From Gemmatimonadaceae bacterium (lineage in GTDB: Bacteria > Gemmatimonadota > Gemmatimonadetes > Gemmatimonadales > Gemmatimonadaceae): 64,000 bases of DNA. Where the stretch lies: positions 1 to 64,000 of the forward strand of contig JBBEBQ010000008.1 of assembly GCA_040882285.1 (NCBI GenBank). Reading direction: 5' to 3'. The position numbers were made by a program, and so were the translations under genes. This document shows, in pieces, positions 17,971-26,743 of this stretch (positions are counted from its first letter, which is position 1; every line of letters starts with the position of its first letter). Below the pieces are notes generated by a model that searched no databases, had not been told where the DNA came from, and was given only the letters and a program-made list of their open reading frames with translations.

Positions 17971-20694
17971 ATGCCTTCAGCGCACGAGAAGCGCGTCGCG
18001 GTCATCGCCGTCCACGGCGTCGCCGACCAGAAGCCGGGCGACTCGCAGGCCGCAATCGCGGCGCTGCTCCTCAGCAGCACCGCCGCGAACGGACAGCCGC
18101 TGTACGAGCCGTTCGCCTCGCGCACGATCTCCGTTCCGCTCGAGCCGGCGTACGCCAAAGCCGCGGCGGCGGACATCACGCGCGCGGCGTATGAGGCGGG
18201 TGAATTCGAGCAAAGGCCGTCGCTCATGCGAAGCCTCACCGGCTGGTTCGATGAGTCGCCGGTCGGTTACCGTACGCTGCTGGCCGAGCAGCAATCGGTG
18301 GAACCTCCACCGTCGCAGGTCACAACAGAAGAGCAGGCGGCGGCGAGCAGGCTCGATGCCGGACTGGCATACATGCGCATGCTGCTCGCGCGCTACAAGC
18401 CGAAGATCGGCGCGCGCGCGTACAACACCGATCGGCGCGAGGGACGCCGCAAGGACGGCGACGGAGCGTCGGCGCGCACCGTCGACGTGTACGAGATGTA
18501 CTGGGCCGATCTCTCCACCCTCGGCAAGGATCCGTTCCGGTTCTTTTCGTCGCTGTATCAGCTCGTGCTGCACCTCTCCGAGCTGGGCAGACGCGCTCTG
18601 GAGGACGGGCTGACCGAGTTCTCGAATTTCCGGCGGTGGCGCTGGCTGCTCTGGTGCCAGGCGGTGTCGGTGCGGCAGCTCGCGGTCCCGATCCCGATCA
18701 TCAACCTGCTGCTGCTCGTGACGCTGCTCGGCGCGGTCCTCGTGCGCGTGCTCGGCGGCTCGATCGGAGAAGAGGGCCCGGCGAGCGTGGACCTCGCCAA
18801 CGCCCAGGGTGTGCGCGTCGCGGTGGTGCTCGCCGCGGTCGTCATCGCGATCGGAGCGATGTACGCATTCGCCGCGCCGCCGTCGCGCCCCCGGGTGCGC
18901 GACTGGTGGCCGCTGCCGGCGCTGGCGGCGCTGGCCGGCGCCGCGCTCGGCGTGGCGGGCATCCGCGTCATCGGCCGCGCGGACGTGGTGCTGATAACCG
19001 AATGGTGGCTGATCGCGTTCGCGCTCACCGAGATGATTTTGCGGAAGTACGACAAGGTGCGCCCGGGCGCGAGGAAGTTCGGGCGGGCGATGTTCCTCGC
19101 GACCGCGCTGCTGTTCGCGTGGGCGATGGTGGAAGCGTTCTCGAGCCGCGGACCCGCGGCGCGGGAGATCGAGTACGCCGCCTTCTGGGCGATGCAGATC
19201 CTGTTCATCGTGCTCAGCTTGATGTGGATCCTGCTGATTGCGAGCGCGATCGTGGCCTGGCTGTCGGGCTCGGCGGTGATTCGGTCGTTCAGCGGAGCGG
19301 AGCAGGCCCGCGCCAGCGCAGCGGTTCGTACGAGCCGGCTCTCGCTGGCGCTCTCCGCGTCCGCCATGCTCGCGCTGATCGTCATCGTATGGAGCGGCCT
19401 ACTCGCGTGGGGGCTCAGCTCGGTCAATGTCTTCGAGTGCATGCAGGTGGAGATGTTCCCGCCGCTCGCCGGCGCGGACTGGATGATCGCGACGCCGGAG
19501 TCGTTGCTGCGCTGGCTGGGCGACTGGCCCGACACGCGCTCGTGCCCGGGCATCACCGTGACGGTGCACGGCTACTTCCGCGCGGTCCTGCTCATGAGCA
19601 CCACGTCCGGGCTGCCGGTCGCTTTGCTGCTCGTCATGTTCTCCCTGCTGCTGCTGGTGTGGATGGCCGTACCTTCGGTGCGGCTCGAGAGCGAAGCGCC
19701 GAGCACGTGCACCAACGAGCAGTCGGAGCGCGTGGGGCTGTGGCTGTCGCGCGGGCTCGACGCGACGCGGATCGTGACCGTGGTGTGGTGGGCCGCGGTG
19801 TTCGTGGTGCTGGTCGTCTTCGCGGCGGGTGACAGCGCCGCGCGGCACGGGTGGCTGCAGTATCCGGCGCTGGCCTGGCTGTTCGAGACGAGCCGGGAGC
19901 TGGCGCTGCCGATCCTCCAGACGACGGGCTCGGTGATAGCCGCGTCCGCCGCGGCGCTGTTCTTCGGGATGGCGAAGTTCGGCGGCTCGGGGCTGGACGT
20001 GATGCTGGACGTGGACAACTACCTGCGCGAGCTGCCGCGGGAGAGCACGCCGCGCGCGCACATCGCCGAGCGGTACGTGTCGCTGCTGCGCGCGATCGCG
20101 AGCGACCGCTCGAGCGACGGCCGGCCGTACGACTCCGTGATAATCGTGGCGCACAGCCTCGGCGCGCTCATCAGCGCGGACCTGCTGCGCTACCTGAACT
20201 CCGAGAGCGAGGCGGGAAGGGGCGATCCCGCGCTGGCCGCGTTCGGCTTCGGCGAGCGAAAAGCGACGGCCGCCATTCCCATTCGTCTATTCACCATGGG
20301 GAATCCGATCCGGCAGCTGCTCAACCGGTTCTTCCCGCACCAGTATGTGTGGGTGCGGGCCGTGCCGGACAACGCGCTCGAGCCGGTTCCGCCGCTCCCG
20401 CCGGAGGAGGCGTGGCGGGTGAACCTCACACCCAGCCACGTAGCGCTCGGCGTGGAGCAGTGGAGCAACGCTTATCGGAGCGGCGACTACGTGGGGCGTG
20501 GGCTGTGGCAGGACGAGTGGTTCAGGCGCACCGAGTCGGCGCCGGATGCAGGCGCGTACCCCGAGCCGATCAAGGTCTTCTCGCGATCCGGCACGGAAGA
20601 GATGTGCATCGGTCTCGGCGCGCACACGCACTACTGGAACGAGACGGCGCCGGACGTGCGCGATCACCTCAACGGGCTGATCGCGAGCGCGTGA
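17971..20694 (+). CDS. large membrane alpha/beta hydrolase (lipase-like)
   Basis: A 907-residue protein that opens with an alpha/beta hydrolase first strand (VAVIAVHGVADQ, about 9-20), passes through roughly ten membrane segments (about 235-680), and returns to a nucleophile-elbow motif VIIVAHSLGA (about 725-734) with candidate Ser in AHSLG. A C-terminal PHQYVWV/HTHYW region may supply the catalytic His. A soluble VYEMYWADLS segment precedes the first helix. It could be a membrane-set lipase, phospholipase or thioesterase. It leads a three-gene operon with an exported nuclease (28 bp gap) and a trypsin-like protease (11 bp gap). The family is known only as uncharacterised proteins. Confidence 0.65.
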   Translation: MPSAHEKRVAVIAVHGVADQKPGDSQAAIAALLLSSTAANGQPLYEPFASRTISVPLEPAYAKAAAADITRAAYEAGEFEQRPSLMRSLTGWFDESPVGYRTLLAEQQSVEPPPSQVTTEEQAAASRLDAGLAYMRMLLARYKPKIGARAYNTDRREGRRKDGDGASARTVDVYEMYWADLSTLGKDPFRFFSSLYQLVLHLSELGRRALEDGLTEFSNFRRWRWLLWCQAVSVRQLAVPIPIINLLLLVTLLGAVLVRVLGGSIGEEGPASVDLANAQGVRVAVVLAAVVIAIGAMYAFAAPPSRPRVRDWWPLPALAALAGAALGVAGIRVIGRADVVLITEWWLIAFALTEMILRKYDKVRPGARKFGRAMFLATALLFAWAMVEAFSSRGPAAREIEYAAFWAMQILFIVLSLMWILLIASAIVAWLSGSAVIRSFSGAEQARASAAVRTSRLSLALSASAMLALIVIVWSGLLAWGLSSVNVFECMQVEMFPPLAGADWMIATPESLLRWLGDWPDTRSCPGITVTVHGYFRAVLLMSTTSGLPVALLLVMFSLLLLVWMAVPSVRLESEAPSTCTNEQSERVGLWLSRGLDATRIVTVVWWAAVFVVLVVFAAGDSAARHGWLQYPALAWLFETSRELALPILQTTGSVIAASAAALFFGMAKFGGSGLDVMLDVDNYLRELPRESTPRAHIAERYVSLLRAIASDRSSDGRPYDSVIIVAHSLGALISADLLRYLNSESEAGRGDPALAAFGFGERKATAAIPIRLFTMGNPIRQLLNRFFPHQYVWVRAVPDNALEPVPPLPPEEAWRVNLTPSHVALGVEQWSNAYRSGDYVGRGLWQDEWFRRTESAPDAGAYPEPIKVFSRSGTEEMCIGLGAHTHYWNETAPDVRDHLNGLIASA

Positions 20695-20722
20695 GCGAAA
20701 TGACATTCAGCGAGAGGTGGTC

Positions 20723-21676
20723 ATGAAAGGGTTCGAATTCCGTCGAGCAGCTGCGTGGAGCTCCGGCTCCGGCGCGAGCAGAATCTTCCTCGCGCTGCTG
20801 CTCTCCGCGTCGTGGGGCTGCGCCGCGGCGAAACCGACAGTCGCCATCCGGCCCGCGATCGGCACGACCTACTCGGAGCAGCAGGCGGGGCTCTCTCCAG
20901 CCGATCAGGCTCGGCTGGACGCGCAGTGTCCGCTGGGGCAGCCGCGGCTGCGGCGCGCGGAAGACTTCGGCATTACGTACATCGTCACGCGCGACGGCTA
21001 TGCGCTGGAGGCGAGCGAGAAGGACCGGATCCCGATCTGGGTGTGCGAGCGGGTCACGCGGTATCAGGTAACGGGTCCGCTCACCGGCGAGCGCGTGAAG
21101 TTTCGCGCCGACCCGCTGCTGCCCGTCGAAGCGCGCGCCGTAGACAAGGACTACACCAGGTCGGGCTATGACCGCGGTCATCAGGCGCCGTTGGCGAATC
21201 AGCGCCGGAGCCAGCGCCTGCGCGACGAGACTTTCTTCCTGTCGAACGCGGTGCCGCAGAACTCGCGGCTGAATCGGCAGGCGTGGGCCGCGCTGGAGGA
21301 GCGCGTCCGCGATTGGGCCGAAGCGCGCGACACGATCTACTCGATCACCGGTCCGCTGTTCTGGGATCCGCGGGAGGACGATCCGTCGACTGCGCGCGGC
21401 TACGTCGAATACGAGTGGATCGGCAGGGGCGTGAGCGTGCCGACGCACCTGTACAAGATCATCATCGGACGGAAGCGCGACGGCGACGGCTGGGAATCCG
21501 TCGCGTTCGTGTTTCCCAACAAGCCGTACGACAAGACGGTGGACTTCAACGAGTTCATACGACCGGTCGCGTGGGTGCAGCGCCGAGCGGGGATCACCTT
21601 CTTCCCGGAGTTGCCGGGCGGCCAGGCGCCGGCGGTGATCAACAACGCCGGCCCGCTGTGGGACCCGCGCGAGTAA
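20723..21676 (+). CDS. exported DNA/RNA non-specific endonuclease (NUC1/DRGH family)
   Basis: A 317-residue beta-beta-alpha-Me nuclease. The catalytic DRGH motif is in GYDRGHQAPLANQ (about 152-164), followed by the metal-binding Asn region FFLSNAVPQNSRLN. The N-terminus has a hydrophobic export segment ending at WGC, giving a possible, non-canonical lipobox. Such enzymes cut single- and double-stranded DNA and RNA without sequence choice. The ATG at 20723 is preferred to the GTG at 20717 because GAGAGG lies 5 nt upstream. It sits between the hydrolase and the protease gene in a tight operon. No immunity protein is evident. Confidence 0.85.
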   Translation: MKGFEFRRAAAWSSGSGASRIFLALLLSASWGCAAAKPTVAIRPAIGTTYSEQQAGLSPADQARLDAQCPLGQPRLRRAEDFGITYIVTRDGYALEASEKDRIPIWVCERVTRYQVTGPLTGERVKFRADPLLPVEARAVDKDYTRSGYDRGHQAPLANQRRSQRLRDETFFLSNAVPQNSRLNRQAWAALEERVRDWAEARDTIYSITGPLFWDPREDDPSTARGYVEYEWIGRGVSVPTHLYKIIIGRKRDGDGWESVAFVFPNKPYDKTVDFNEFIRPVAWVQRRAGITFFPELPGGQAPAVINNAGPLWDPRE

Positions 21677-21687
21677 CGGAGGATCAC

Positions 21688-22299
21688 GTGCCGCAAGCGC
21701 CACTGGTCAGCGGATCGAAGATCGTCAACGGGCGAACCGGGAGTCCTGGCACGCTCGGCTTCGTCGGGGTCGGGCCGGGCAACGAACATGTTCTCGTGAG
21801 CTGTTATCACGTGCTCGGCAGGACCCGGGGTGCGACCGAGCCGCCGAGCGACGGCGAGCCGATCTGGCAGCCGGGTAGCGAGCTCACGAGCGAGATGATC
21901 GCGTTGACCAGGCTGGCGATGATGAACGCGCGGTTCGACGTCGCTGCCGCGCCGCTACTCCCCGGCGTTCCCGTCGCGCCCGAGATCCGGACGCTCGGTC
22001 CGATACGGGGTGTCGCTGACGCTGTCGAAGGCATGCGCGTCCTCAAGTTCGGCGCCGAGACCGGACTGACAGCGGGCGTGATCAGCTATGCCGGCGAGAC
22101 GCTGATCGAGATCGCGCCGGATCCGGACGCGGCGGAGGAATACGTCCTAACCGAGCATGGCGACTCCGGCGCGCTCTGGGTCAGCCCCGGCGGGGAGGTC
22201 ATCGCGATGCACTTTCAGGGCAGGGACGGGAACCGCGCGTACGCGCGGCCGCTGCCGTTCGTGCTGGCAACACTGGGCCTCAGCTTGCTCACAAACTGA
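21688..22299 (+). CDS. trypsin-like serine peptidase
   Basis: A 203-residue protein with a chymotrypsin-fold triad in order: His in VSCYHVLG (about residue 39), Asp in RFDVAAAPL (about 81) and Ser in HGDSGALW (about 160). It lacks a signal peptide, so it is cytoplasmic unless exported otherwise. A GTG at 21688 is the start: CGGAGG lies 6 nt upstream and the longer frame overlaps the nuclease gene. It is the third gene of the membrane hydrolase/nuclease/protease operon. The family is often annotated as trypsin-like or Nal1-like peptidase of unknown target. Confidence 0.7.
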   Translation: MPQAPLVSGSKIVNGRTGSPGTLGFVGVGPGNEHVLVSCYHVLGRTRGATEPPSDGEPIWQPGSELTSEMIALTRLAMMNARFDVAAAPLLPGVPVAPEIRTLGPIRGVADAVEGMRVLKFGAETGLTAGVISYAGETLIEIAPDPDAAEEYVLTEHGDSGALWVSPGGEVIAMHFQGRDGNRAYARPLPFVLATLGLSLLTN

Positions 22300-22350
22300 A
22301 TCTGCTCCAGGGATGCCTGAACCTCGCTCGTAGCCACGCCCCTGACGTCA

Positions 22351-22713
22351 CTATCCCCCCGGGCCGGTATACGAGCACCCCGATGTGCATGTCTCGCGGA
22401 TCACGATGCGCGAGAGCCCCGGGAGCGACGGGCGCAGCCGGTCCCAGATCCAGATCGCCAGATTCTCCGACGTGGGATTCTCCAGCCCCTCGATCTCGTT
22501 CAGGTAGCGATGATCGAGCTGGTCGACGATCGGCTTCACCGCCGTCTTGATCTCGGCGAAGTCGAGTACCCAGCCGAGCGTGGGATCGAGCGGTCCGCTG
22601 ACGTGAACCTCGCAGCGAAACGAGTGGCCGTGCAGCCGGAAGCATTTGTGCCCCGGGGGCACGTTCGGCAGCCGGTGCGCTGCCTCGAAGCCGAACTCCT
22701 TGAAGATCTCCAT
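22351..22713 (-). CDS. queD: 6-carboxytetrahydropterin synthase QueD
   Basis: A 120-residue PTPS/QueD enzyme of queuosine synthesis, turning dihydroneopterin triphosphate into 6-carboxy-tetrahydropterin. Zinc-ligand histidines are in AAHRLP and HGHSF, the catalytic Cys is in HKCFRLHGH, and LDHRYLN plus PTSENLA follow. A final Glu is in RETCTSGC. It lies 14 bp after the SDR gene on the same strand. An alternative name is 6-pyruvoyl-tetrahydropterin synthase; the CxxxHGH spacing favours QueD. Confidence 0.85.
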   Translation of the reverse strand: MEIFKEFGFEAAHRLPNVPPGHKCFRLHGHSFRCEVHVSGPLDPTLGWVLDFAEIKTAVKPIVDQLDHRYLNEIEGLENPTSENLAIWIWDRLRPSLPGLSRIVIRETCTSGCSYTGPGG

Positions 22714-22727
22714 GCGAGGATTTCGCT

Positions 22728-23447
22728 CTACTTCTTCGGCGGGCGCGACGGCCGCAGCTCCACGCGGCTCGGCAAGCTGCGGTCCGGCTGTGCGAGCAGA
22801 TCCATCACTACGCGCGCGACGTCATCCGGCGTGAGCATCCAGTTCGTGTCGCTCGCGCCGGGCGTCCGGAACTCCGTCGCGACGGAGCCGGGCAGGACGC
22901 AGCAGACGCGGATCCCGTCGTGCCGCACCTCCTGCATCAGCGTCTCGCTGAACATGTTCAACCCCGCCTTCGACGCGCCGTACGCCGCGCCGCCGACGAA
23001 CGGGTTCTTCCCCGCGAGGCTGCTGATGTTGATGATCCACCCGCCGCCGCGCTTTCGCAGCTTGGGGATCGCCGCGCTGCAACAGTAGAACACGCCGGTG
23101 AGATTCGTGTCGAGCATGCGCTGCCAGTCCGCATCGCTCGTATCGGCGACGTTGGCGAAGATGCCGACGCCGGCGTTGTTGATCAGGATGTCGAGCCCGC
23201 CGAAGCGGCTGACCGCGGTGGCGATCAGCCGATCCACGTCCGCGCGCTTACGGACGTCGGCGCGCACGGTCTCGAGCCGCTTCTCCCCCGTTCGCAGCGT
23301 GCGGCGCGCGGCATCGAGGCGCGACTGATTTGTGCCGCAGATGACGACGTTGGCGCCGGCGTTCAACAGCGCGGCGGTGATCGCGAGCCCGATGCCGCGA
23401 GAGCCGCCGGTCACCACGGCGGTCGTCGAATCGAGCTGGAGAGTCAT
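22728..23447 (-). CDS. short-chain dehydrogenase/reductase
   Basis: A 239-residue classical SDR. The cofactor site is TGGSRGIG (about 14-21), with NNAG (about 89-92), the catalytic Ser in INISS and the YxxxK pair in YGASKAG. It reduces or oxidises a carbonyl/alcohol with NAD(P)H; the substrate is unknown. The ATG at 23447 has AGGAG 5 nt upstream. It is followed 14 bp later by queD, so a link to pterin reduction is possible but not shown. Confidence 0.85.
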   Translation of the reverse strand: MTLQLDSTTAVVTGGSRGIGLAITAALLNAGANVVICGTNQSRLDAARRTLRTGEKRLETVRADVRKRADVDRLIATAVSRFGGLDILINNAGVGIFANVADTSDADWQRMLDTNLTGVFYCCSAAIPKLRKRGGGWIINISSLAGKNPFVGGAAYGASKAGLNMFSETLMQEVRHDGIRVCCVLPGSVATEFRTPGASDTNWMLTPDDVARVVMDLLAQPDRSLPSRVELRPSRPPKK

Positions 23448-23454
23448 CGCTCTC

Positions 23455-25266
23455 CTATTGTACCACCTGGCGTGCCGCGCGCACACCGACGGCCGCCCCG
23501 CCGCGCCGCGGATCCGCGACGCCCACGAGCCTCCCGTCCGGCAGCACGATGATCGTCTGCGTGTCGCCCTGGTAGCCCGAGCGCGTGCGAACCGCGTGGC
23601 CGCGGGCGCGCAGCTCGACCACCGTCTCCTCGCGTATCCCCGCGCGCTCGTAGAAGAGCGTGTCCGGCAGGTGCTGGTGGTGCAGCCGCGGCGCGGCGGT
23701 GGCGCTGCCGGCGTCCATGTCGAAGTCCACGACGTTCGAGATGATCTGCGCGACCGTCGTGATGATCGTCGGTCCGCCGGGCGAGCCGGTGATGAGCTTC
23801 ACGCGCCCCGCGGGATCGAGCACGACCGTCGGCGTCATTGCCGAGAGCATGCGCTTGCCCGGCTCGATGGCGTTGGCCTCGCCCTGCACGAGCCCGAACT
23901 GGTTCGGCGTGCCAGGCAGCGCGGCGAAGTCGTCCATTTCGTTGTTCAGCAGGAAGCCCGCGCCGGCGACGGTGACGAGATTGCCGTACAGCGAATTGAT
24001 CGTGGTGGTGACGGCGACCGCGTTGCCGCCGCGGTCGATGATCGAGTAGTGCGTGGTGTTCTCACCCTCGCGGCGGGCAGTGCGCGCGGTCCGCGCGAAC
24101 GGGCCCAGTCCCGGAAGGACGCGCGCCGAAGGCGTAGCGCGATCGATGTCGATCTCCGCGCGCTTCCGCAGCGCGTACTCCTCCGAGATCAGCTCGCGCG
24201 TGGGCTGCGGCACGAAGTCGGGGTCGGCGAGATACTCGTTCCGGTCCACGAACGCGCGCTTCGCGGCTTCCGTCCACAGGTGCACGTGATCGGGCGAGTG
24301 GTAGCCGAGCGAGCGGAGGTCGAAGCCCTCGAGCGTGTTGAGGATCTGCGCGAGCGTGATCCCGCCGGACGACGGGGGCGGCATCGAGATGACCGTGTGC
24401 TCGCGGTACTCGAACACGATCGGATCGCGCCAGGGTGCGTCGTACGCGGCGAGATCCTCCCGGGTCATGATGCCGCCGCCGCGCCGCATCTCGGCTTCGA
24501 TCAGCTCCGCCGTCTCCCCGCGGTAGAAGCCGTCCTTGCCGTCGCGCGCGATGCGGCGGAGCGTCGCCGCCATGTCGCGCTGCACGAGCCGGTCGCCGAC
24601 GCGCGGCGGCTGGCTGTCCACGAGGAAGATCGCGGCGGTGGCGGGGAAGCGTCGGAGATCCTCGACGTTCGACTGGAGCGAGCGCGCGAGCCGCGCGTGC
24701 ACGACGATCCCCTCGGCCAGATTGATCGCGGGCTGCACGAGCTCGGCCCACGGGAGGGAGCCGAAGCGCTTGTGCGCTTCCCACATCCCCGCGACCGATC
24801 CGGGCACGCCGGCGGCGAGATGTCCGACGAGTGCGCGCTCGCTCACCGCGCCGGTCGAGTCGAGGTACATGTCGCGCGTGGCGGCGAGCGGCGCCTTCTC
24901 GCGGAAGTCGAGCGCCGCGGTCGTGCCGTCCGCGAGGCGGACGATCATGAAGCCGCCGCCGCCGATGTTGCCCGCTTCCGGATTCGCGACCGCGAGCGCG
25001 AAGTGCGTCGCCACCGCGGCGTCGACCGCGTTCCCGCCGCGGCGCAGCACCTCGGCGCCGACCTCGCTCGCGACGCGGTCGGTGGTGGAGACCATCCCGT
25101 CGGTGCCGTAGGTCGGGACTACCTGGTCGGCGGGGAATGCCCAGCCGGCGGGCGCGAGCGTCGTGTCCGAGGGGCGCAGGTTGCCGGAGCACGCGCCCGT
25201 GGCGACGAGCGCGCCGCAGGCACACGCGAGGAAGAACAGTGCAAGTTTTCGCATCGGTAGTCTCAT
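23455..25266 (-). CDS. ggt: gamma-glutamyltransferase
   Basis: A 603-residue exported gamma-glutamyl transpeptidase/hydrolase that cleaves glutathione and related amides. The N-terminal hydrophobic segment ends near TGAC, a possible but weak lipobox. The large-subunit region has GGNAVDAAVA and NIGGGGFM. The autocleavage nucleophile is the second Thr of ENTTHYS (about residue 405), and the small subunit carries the GSPGGPTI loop. Length is normal for the family. An ATG at 25254 (MRKLALFF) is an equally good start. It is followed 8 bp later by the SDR gene. Confidence 0.9.
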   Translation of the reverse strand: MRLPMRKLALFFLACACGALVATGACSGNLRPSDTTLAPAGWAFPADQVVPTYGTDGMVSTTDRVASEVGAEVLRRGGNAVDAAVATHFALAVANPEAGNIGGGGFMIVRLADGTTAALDFREKAPLAATRDMYLDSTGAVSERALVGHLAAGVPGSVAGMWEAHKRFGSLPWAELVQPAINLAEGIVVHARLARSLQSNVEDLRRFPATAAIFLVDSQPPRVGDRLVQRDMAATLRRIARDGKDGFYRGETAELIEAEMRRGGGIMTREDLAAYDAPWRDPIVFEYREHTVISMPPPSSGGITLAQILNTLEGFDLRSLGYHSPDHVHLWTEAAKRAFVDRNEYLADPDFVPQPTRELISEEYALRKRAEIDIDRATPSARVLPGLGPFARTARTARREGENTTHYSIIDRGGNAVAVTTTINSLYGNLVTVAGAGFLLNNEMDDFAALPGTPNQFGLVQGEANAIEPGKRMLSAMTPTVVLDPAGRVKLITGSPGGPTIITTVAQIISNVVDFDMDAGSATAAPRLHHQHLPDTLFYERAGIREETVVELRARGHAVRTRSGYQGDTQTIIVLPDGRLVGVADPRRGGAAVGVRAARQVVQ

Positions 25267-25316
25267 GATAGCGGATTTCGGCGGTTCCGTACGCCGATCA
25301 AGGTCTAATCCTCATC

Positions 25317-25883
25317 TCAGACCGGCTCGGACTCGCGCCGAATCCGCGCCAGCTCCTGCTCGACGCCGAGGAAGGTCGACCATTCGGCGAGATAATCCTG
25401 GTCGAGGCGGGAGTGTTGAACCTCGTAGACCCGAAGCGCATCGCCATACAGCTTCTCGCTCCCGCCGGAAAGGCTCGCCCAGCGGAGCTTCTGCAGAATC
25501 GTGTCCTCGGGCGCCGAAACCTTGAGGCGCGTGCCGAACACGTCCTCCTCGTATTTCCGCGCGAAGCGGCTCCGGTCGTACGCGTCATCGGTGAGGAGCC
25601 AGAAATCGACTTTGTCTCCCTCAGCGGTCTCGATCACGTTGAAACCGGTTCGATCCCGCACCGCCTCCCGCACCGCGGAATCGTCGTGATAGAACTCGGG
25701 AGTCGGGAATGCAGCGAGCAGCGCCGGCACCGAGCTGTCGTCCACCTCGACCACCACATCCAGATCATGCGTCGCGCGAGGCTCGCCCTGGAGACTCGAT
25801 GCGACGGAGCCGGTGATCATGTAATCGATCCCGATCCGCTCCAGCGCGGCGACGACCCGCTTCAGTAAATCCTGTTGTGACAT
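25317..25883 (-). CDS. MNT-type nucleotidyltransferase (DUF6036-like), copy 1
   Basis: A 188-residue nucleotidyltransferase-fold protein. The active-site motif is visible as GSVASS followed by RATHDLDVVVE (about 26-48), with a further Asp in KVDFWLL. Such proteins may transfer nucleotides or serve as antitoxins. Its start overlaps the small upstream gene by 22 bp, so the two form a unit. A paralogous unit with the same gene order is at 35308-36104. Confidence 0.7.
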   Translation of the reverse strand: MSQQDLLKRVVAALERIGIDYMITGSVASSLQGEPRATHDLDVVVEVDDSSVPALLAAFPTPEFYHDDSAVREAVRDRTGFNVIETAEGDKVDFWLLTDDAYDRSRFARKYEEDVFGTRLKVSAPEDTILQKLRWASLSGGSEKLYGDALRVYEVQHSRLDQDYLAEWSTFLGVEQELARIRRESEPV

Positions 25884-26071
25884 TTGTCGAGCCGGCGGCG
25901 GGCCAGAGCGCGAAGCTCCGCGGGCTCGAGGTCGGGGAACGTCCGCCGGAGCCCGTGCTCGAACAGCGATTTGGAGAGATCCGAAAGCTCGAACGCCTTT
26001 CGCAAGCGATCCTCCGGGGACATGCGCCGCAGGATGTCGAGGTAGACCGCGTGGCTTCGGCTCGGTTTCAC
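25862..26071 (-). CDS. small helical partner of MNT protein, copy 1
   Basis: A 69-residue, fully helical-looking protein with the pattern SPEDRLRKAFELSDLSKSLF, then LRRTFPDLEPAEL. This pattern is seen in many bacteria directly upstream of an MNT-type gene, but the family has no proven role. The start is GTG at 26071. A TATATT -10-like hexamer ends 7 nt before the GTG and no ribosome site is seen, so the message may be leaderless. It corresponds to the protein at 35883-36104. Confidence 0.65.
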   Translation of the reverse strand: MKPSRSHAVYLDILRRMSPEDRLRKAFELSDLSKSLFEHGLRRTFPDLEPAELRALARRRLDKCHNRIY

Positions 26072-26172
26072 GCGGATGAATATACCGTTCGGCTCATCCC
26101 CCGAAACTCTCCGCCTGCAGCATGTTCCAGCGCGTCCGCTCCCGCTTCAGCGGATGGAAGACCACGGAGCGC

Positions 26173-26655
26173 CTACCGGGGCGATCCCGCCGGCGCCGGC
26201 GCCGGTGCCGGCGTCCAGCTGTCGACTGCCGAGCGCCAGCGGCCGTCGTCGCCTTTCCGCCAGACGACCACACCCTGGCCGCGAAGCGTGTCGATTCCGC
26301 CCGATGGGTTCGGCATCGTGAACTGATTCGTGCCGAGGGAGTACGCCATGTTGCCGCCACGCCCGACGATGACCTCGTCGGTATGCCATGACACGGTGAA
26401 GTCGGGGAGGGCGTATGCGTCCGTGAGCATCTTGCGGATCGCGTCGCGTCCCACGATCGGGGGCTCACCGGGGCTGATCACCCTGGCGTCGTCGGTCCAG
26501 AAGCTGAGCGTCGAATCCACGTTGCGGCTCGCCGCCGCCGCCAGCCACGCGTTGTCCGCGTGGAGTATGGCATTGCGCTCGGTGTCCAGGCTCGGCTCGG
26601 ACGCGCAGGCGACGGACAGCAAGGCAGCGGCGACTGCTATGGCTGGGGCACGCAT
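26173..26655 (-). CDS. exported SnoaL/DUF4440-like protein
   Basis: A 160-residue NTF2-fold protein with an N-terminal export segment ending in SVACAS, a possible lipoprotein signal. The core (NAWLAAAASRNVDS, then DDARVISPGEPPIVG) is typical of SnoaL-like/DUF4440 proteins, which bind small hydrophobic ligands or act as isomerases. A proline-alanine-rich tail follows the fold. It stands alone, 89 bp downstream of the CocE-type hydrolase gene. Confidence 0.7.
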   Translation of the reverse strand: MRAPAIAVAAALLSVACASEPSLDTERNAILHADNAWLAAAASRNVDSTLSFWTDDARVISPGEPPIVGRDAIRKMLTDAYALPDFTVSWHTDEVIVGRGGNMAYSLGTNQFTMPNPSGGIDTLRGQGVVVWRKGDDGRWRSAVDSWTPAPAPAPAGSPR

Positions 26656-26743
26656 GGGTTCTCCATTGTGAATGTTGGCATTGGCGGTTCGTTATGTCCG
26701 ACTCTATCTGTGCTGATCGACGAGTAGCGCCGAGTCGCCTGGC

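Noticed and set aside
20723-21676. Nuclease as a toxin with an immunity gene
   Set aside because: No small partner gene overlaps or follows it; the neighbours are enzymes, so a colicin-like pair is not supported.
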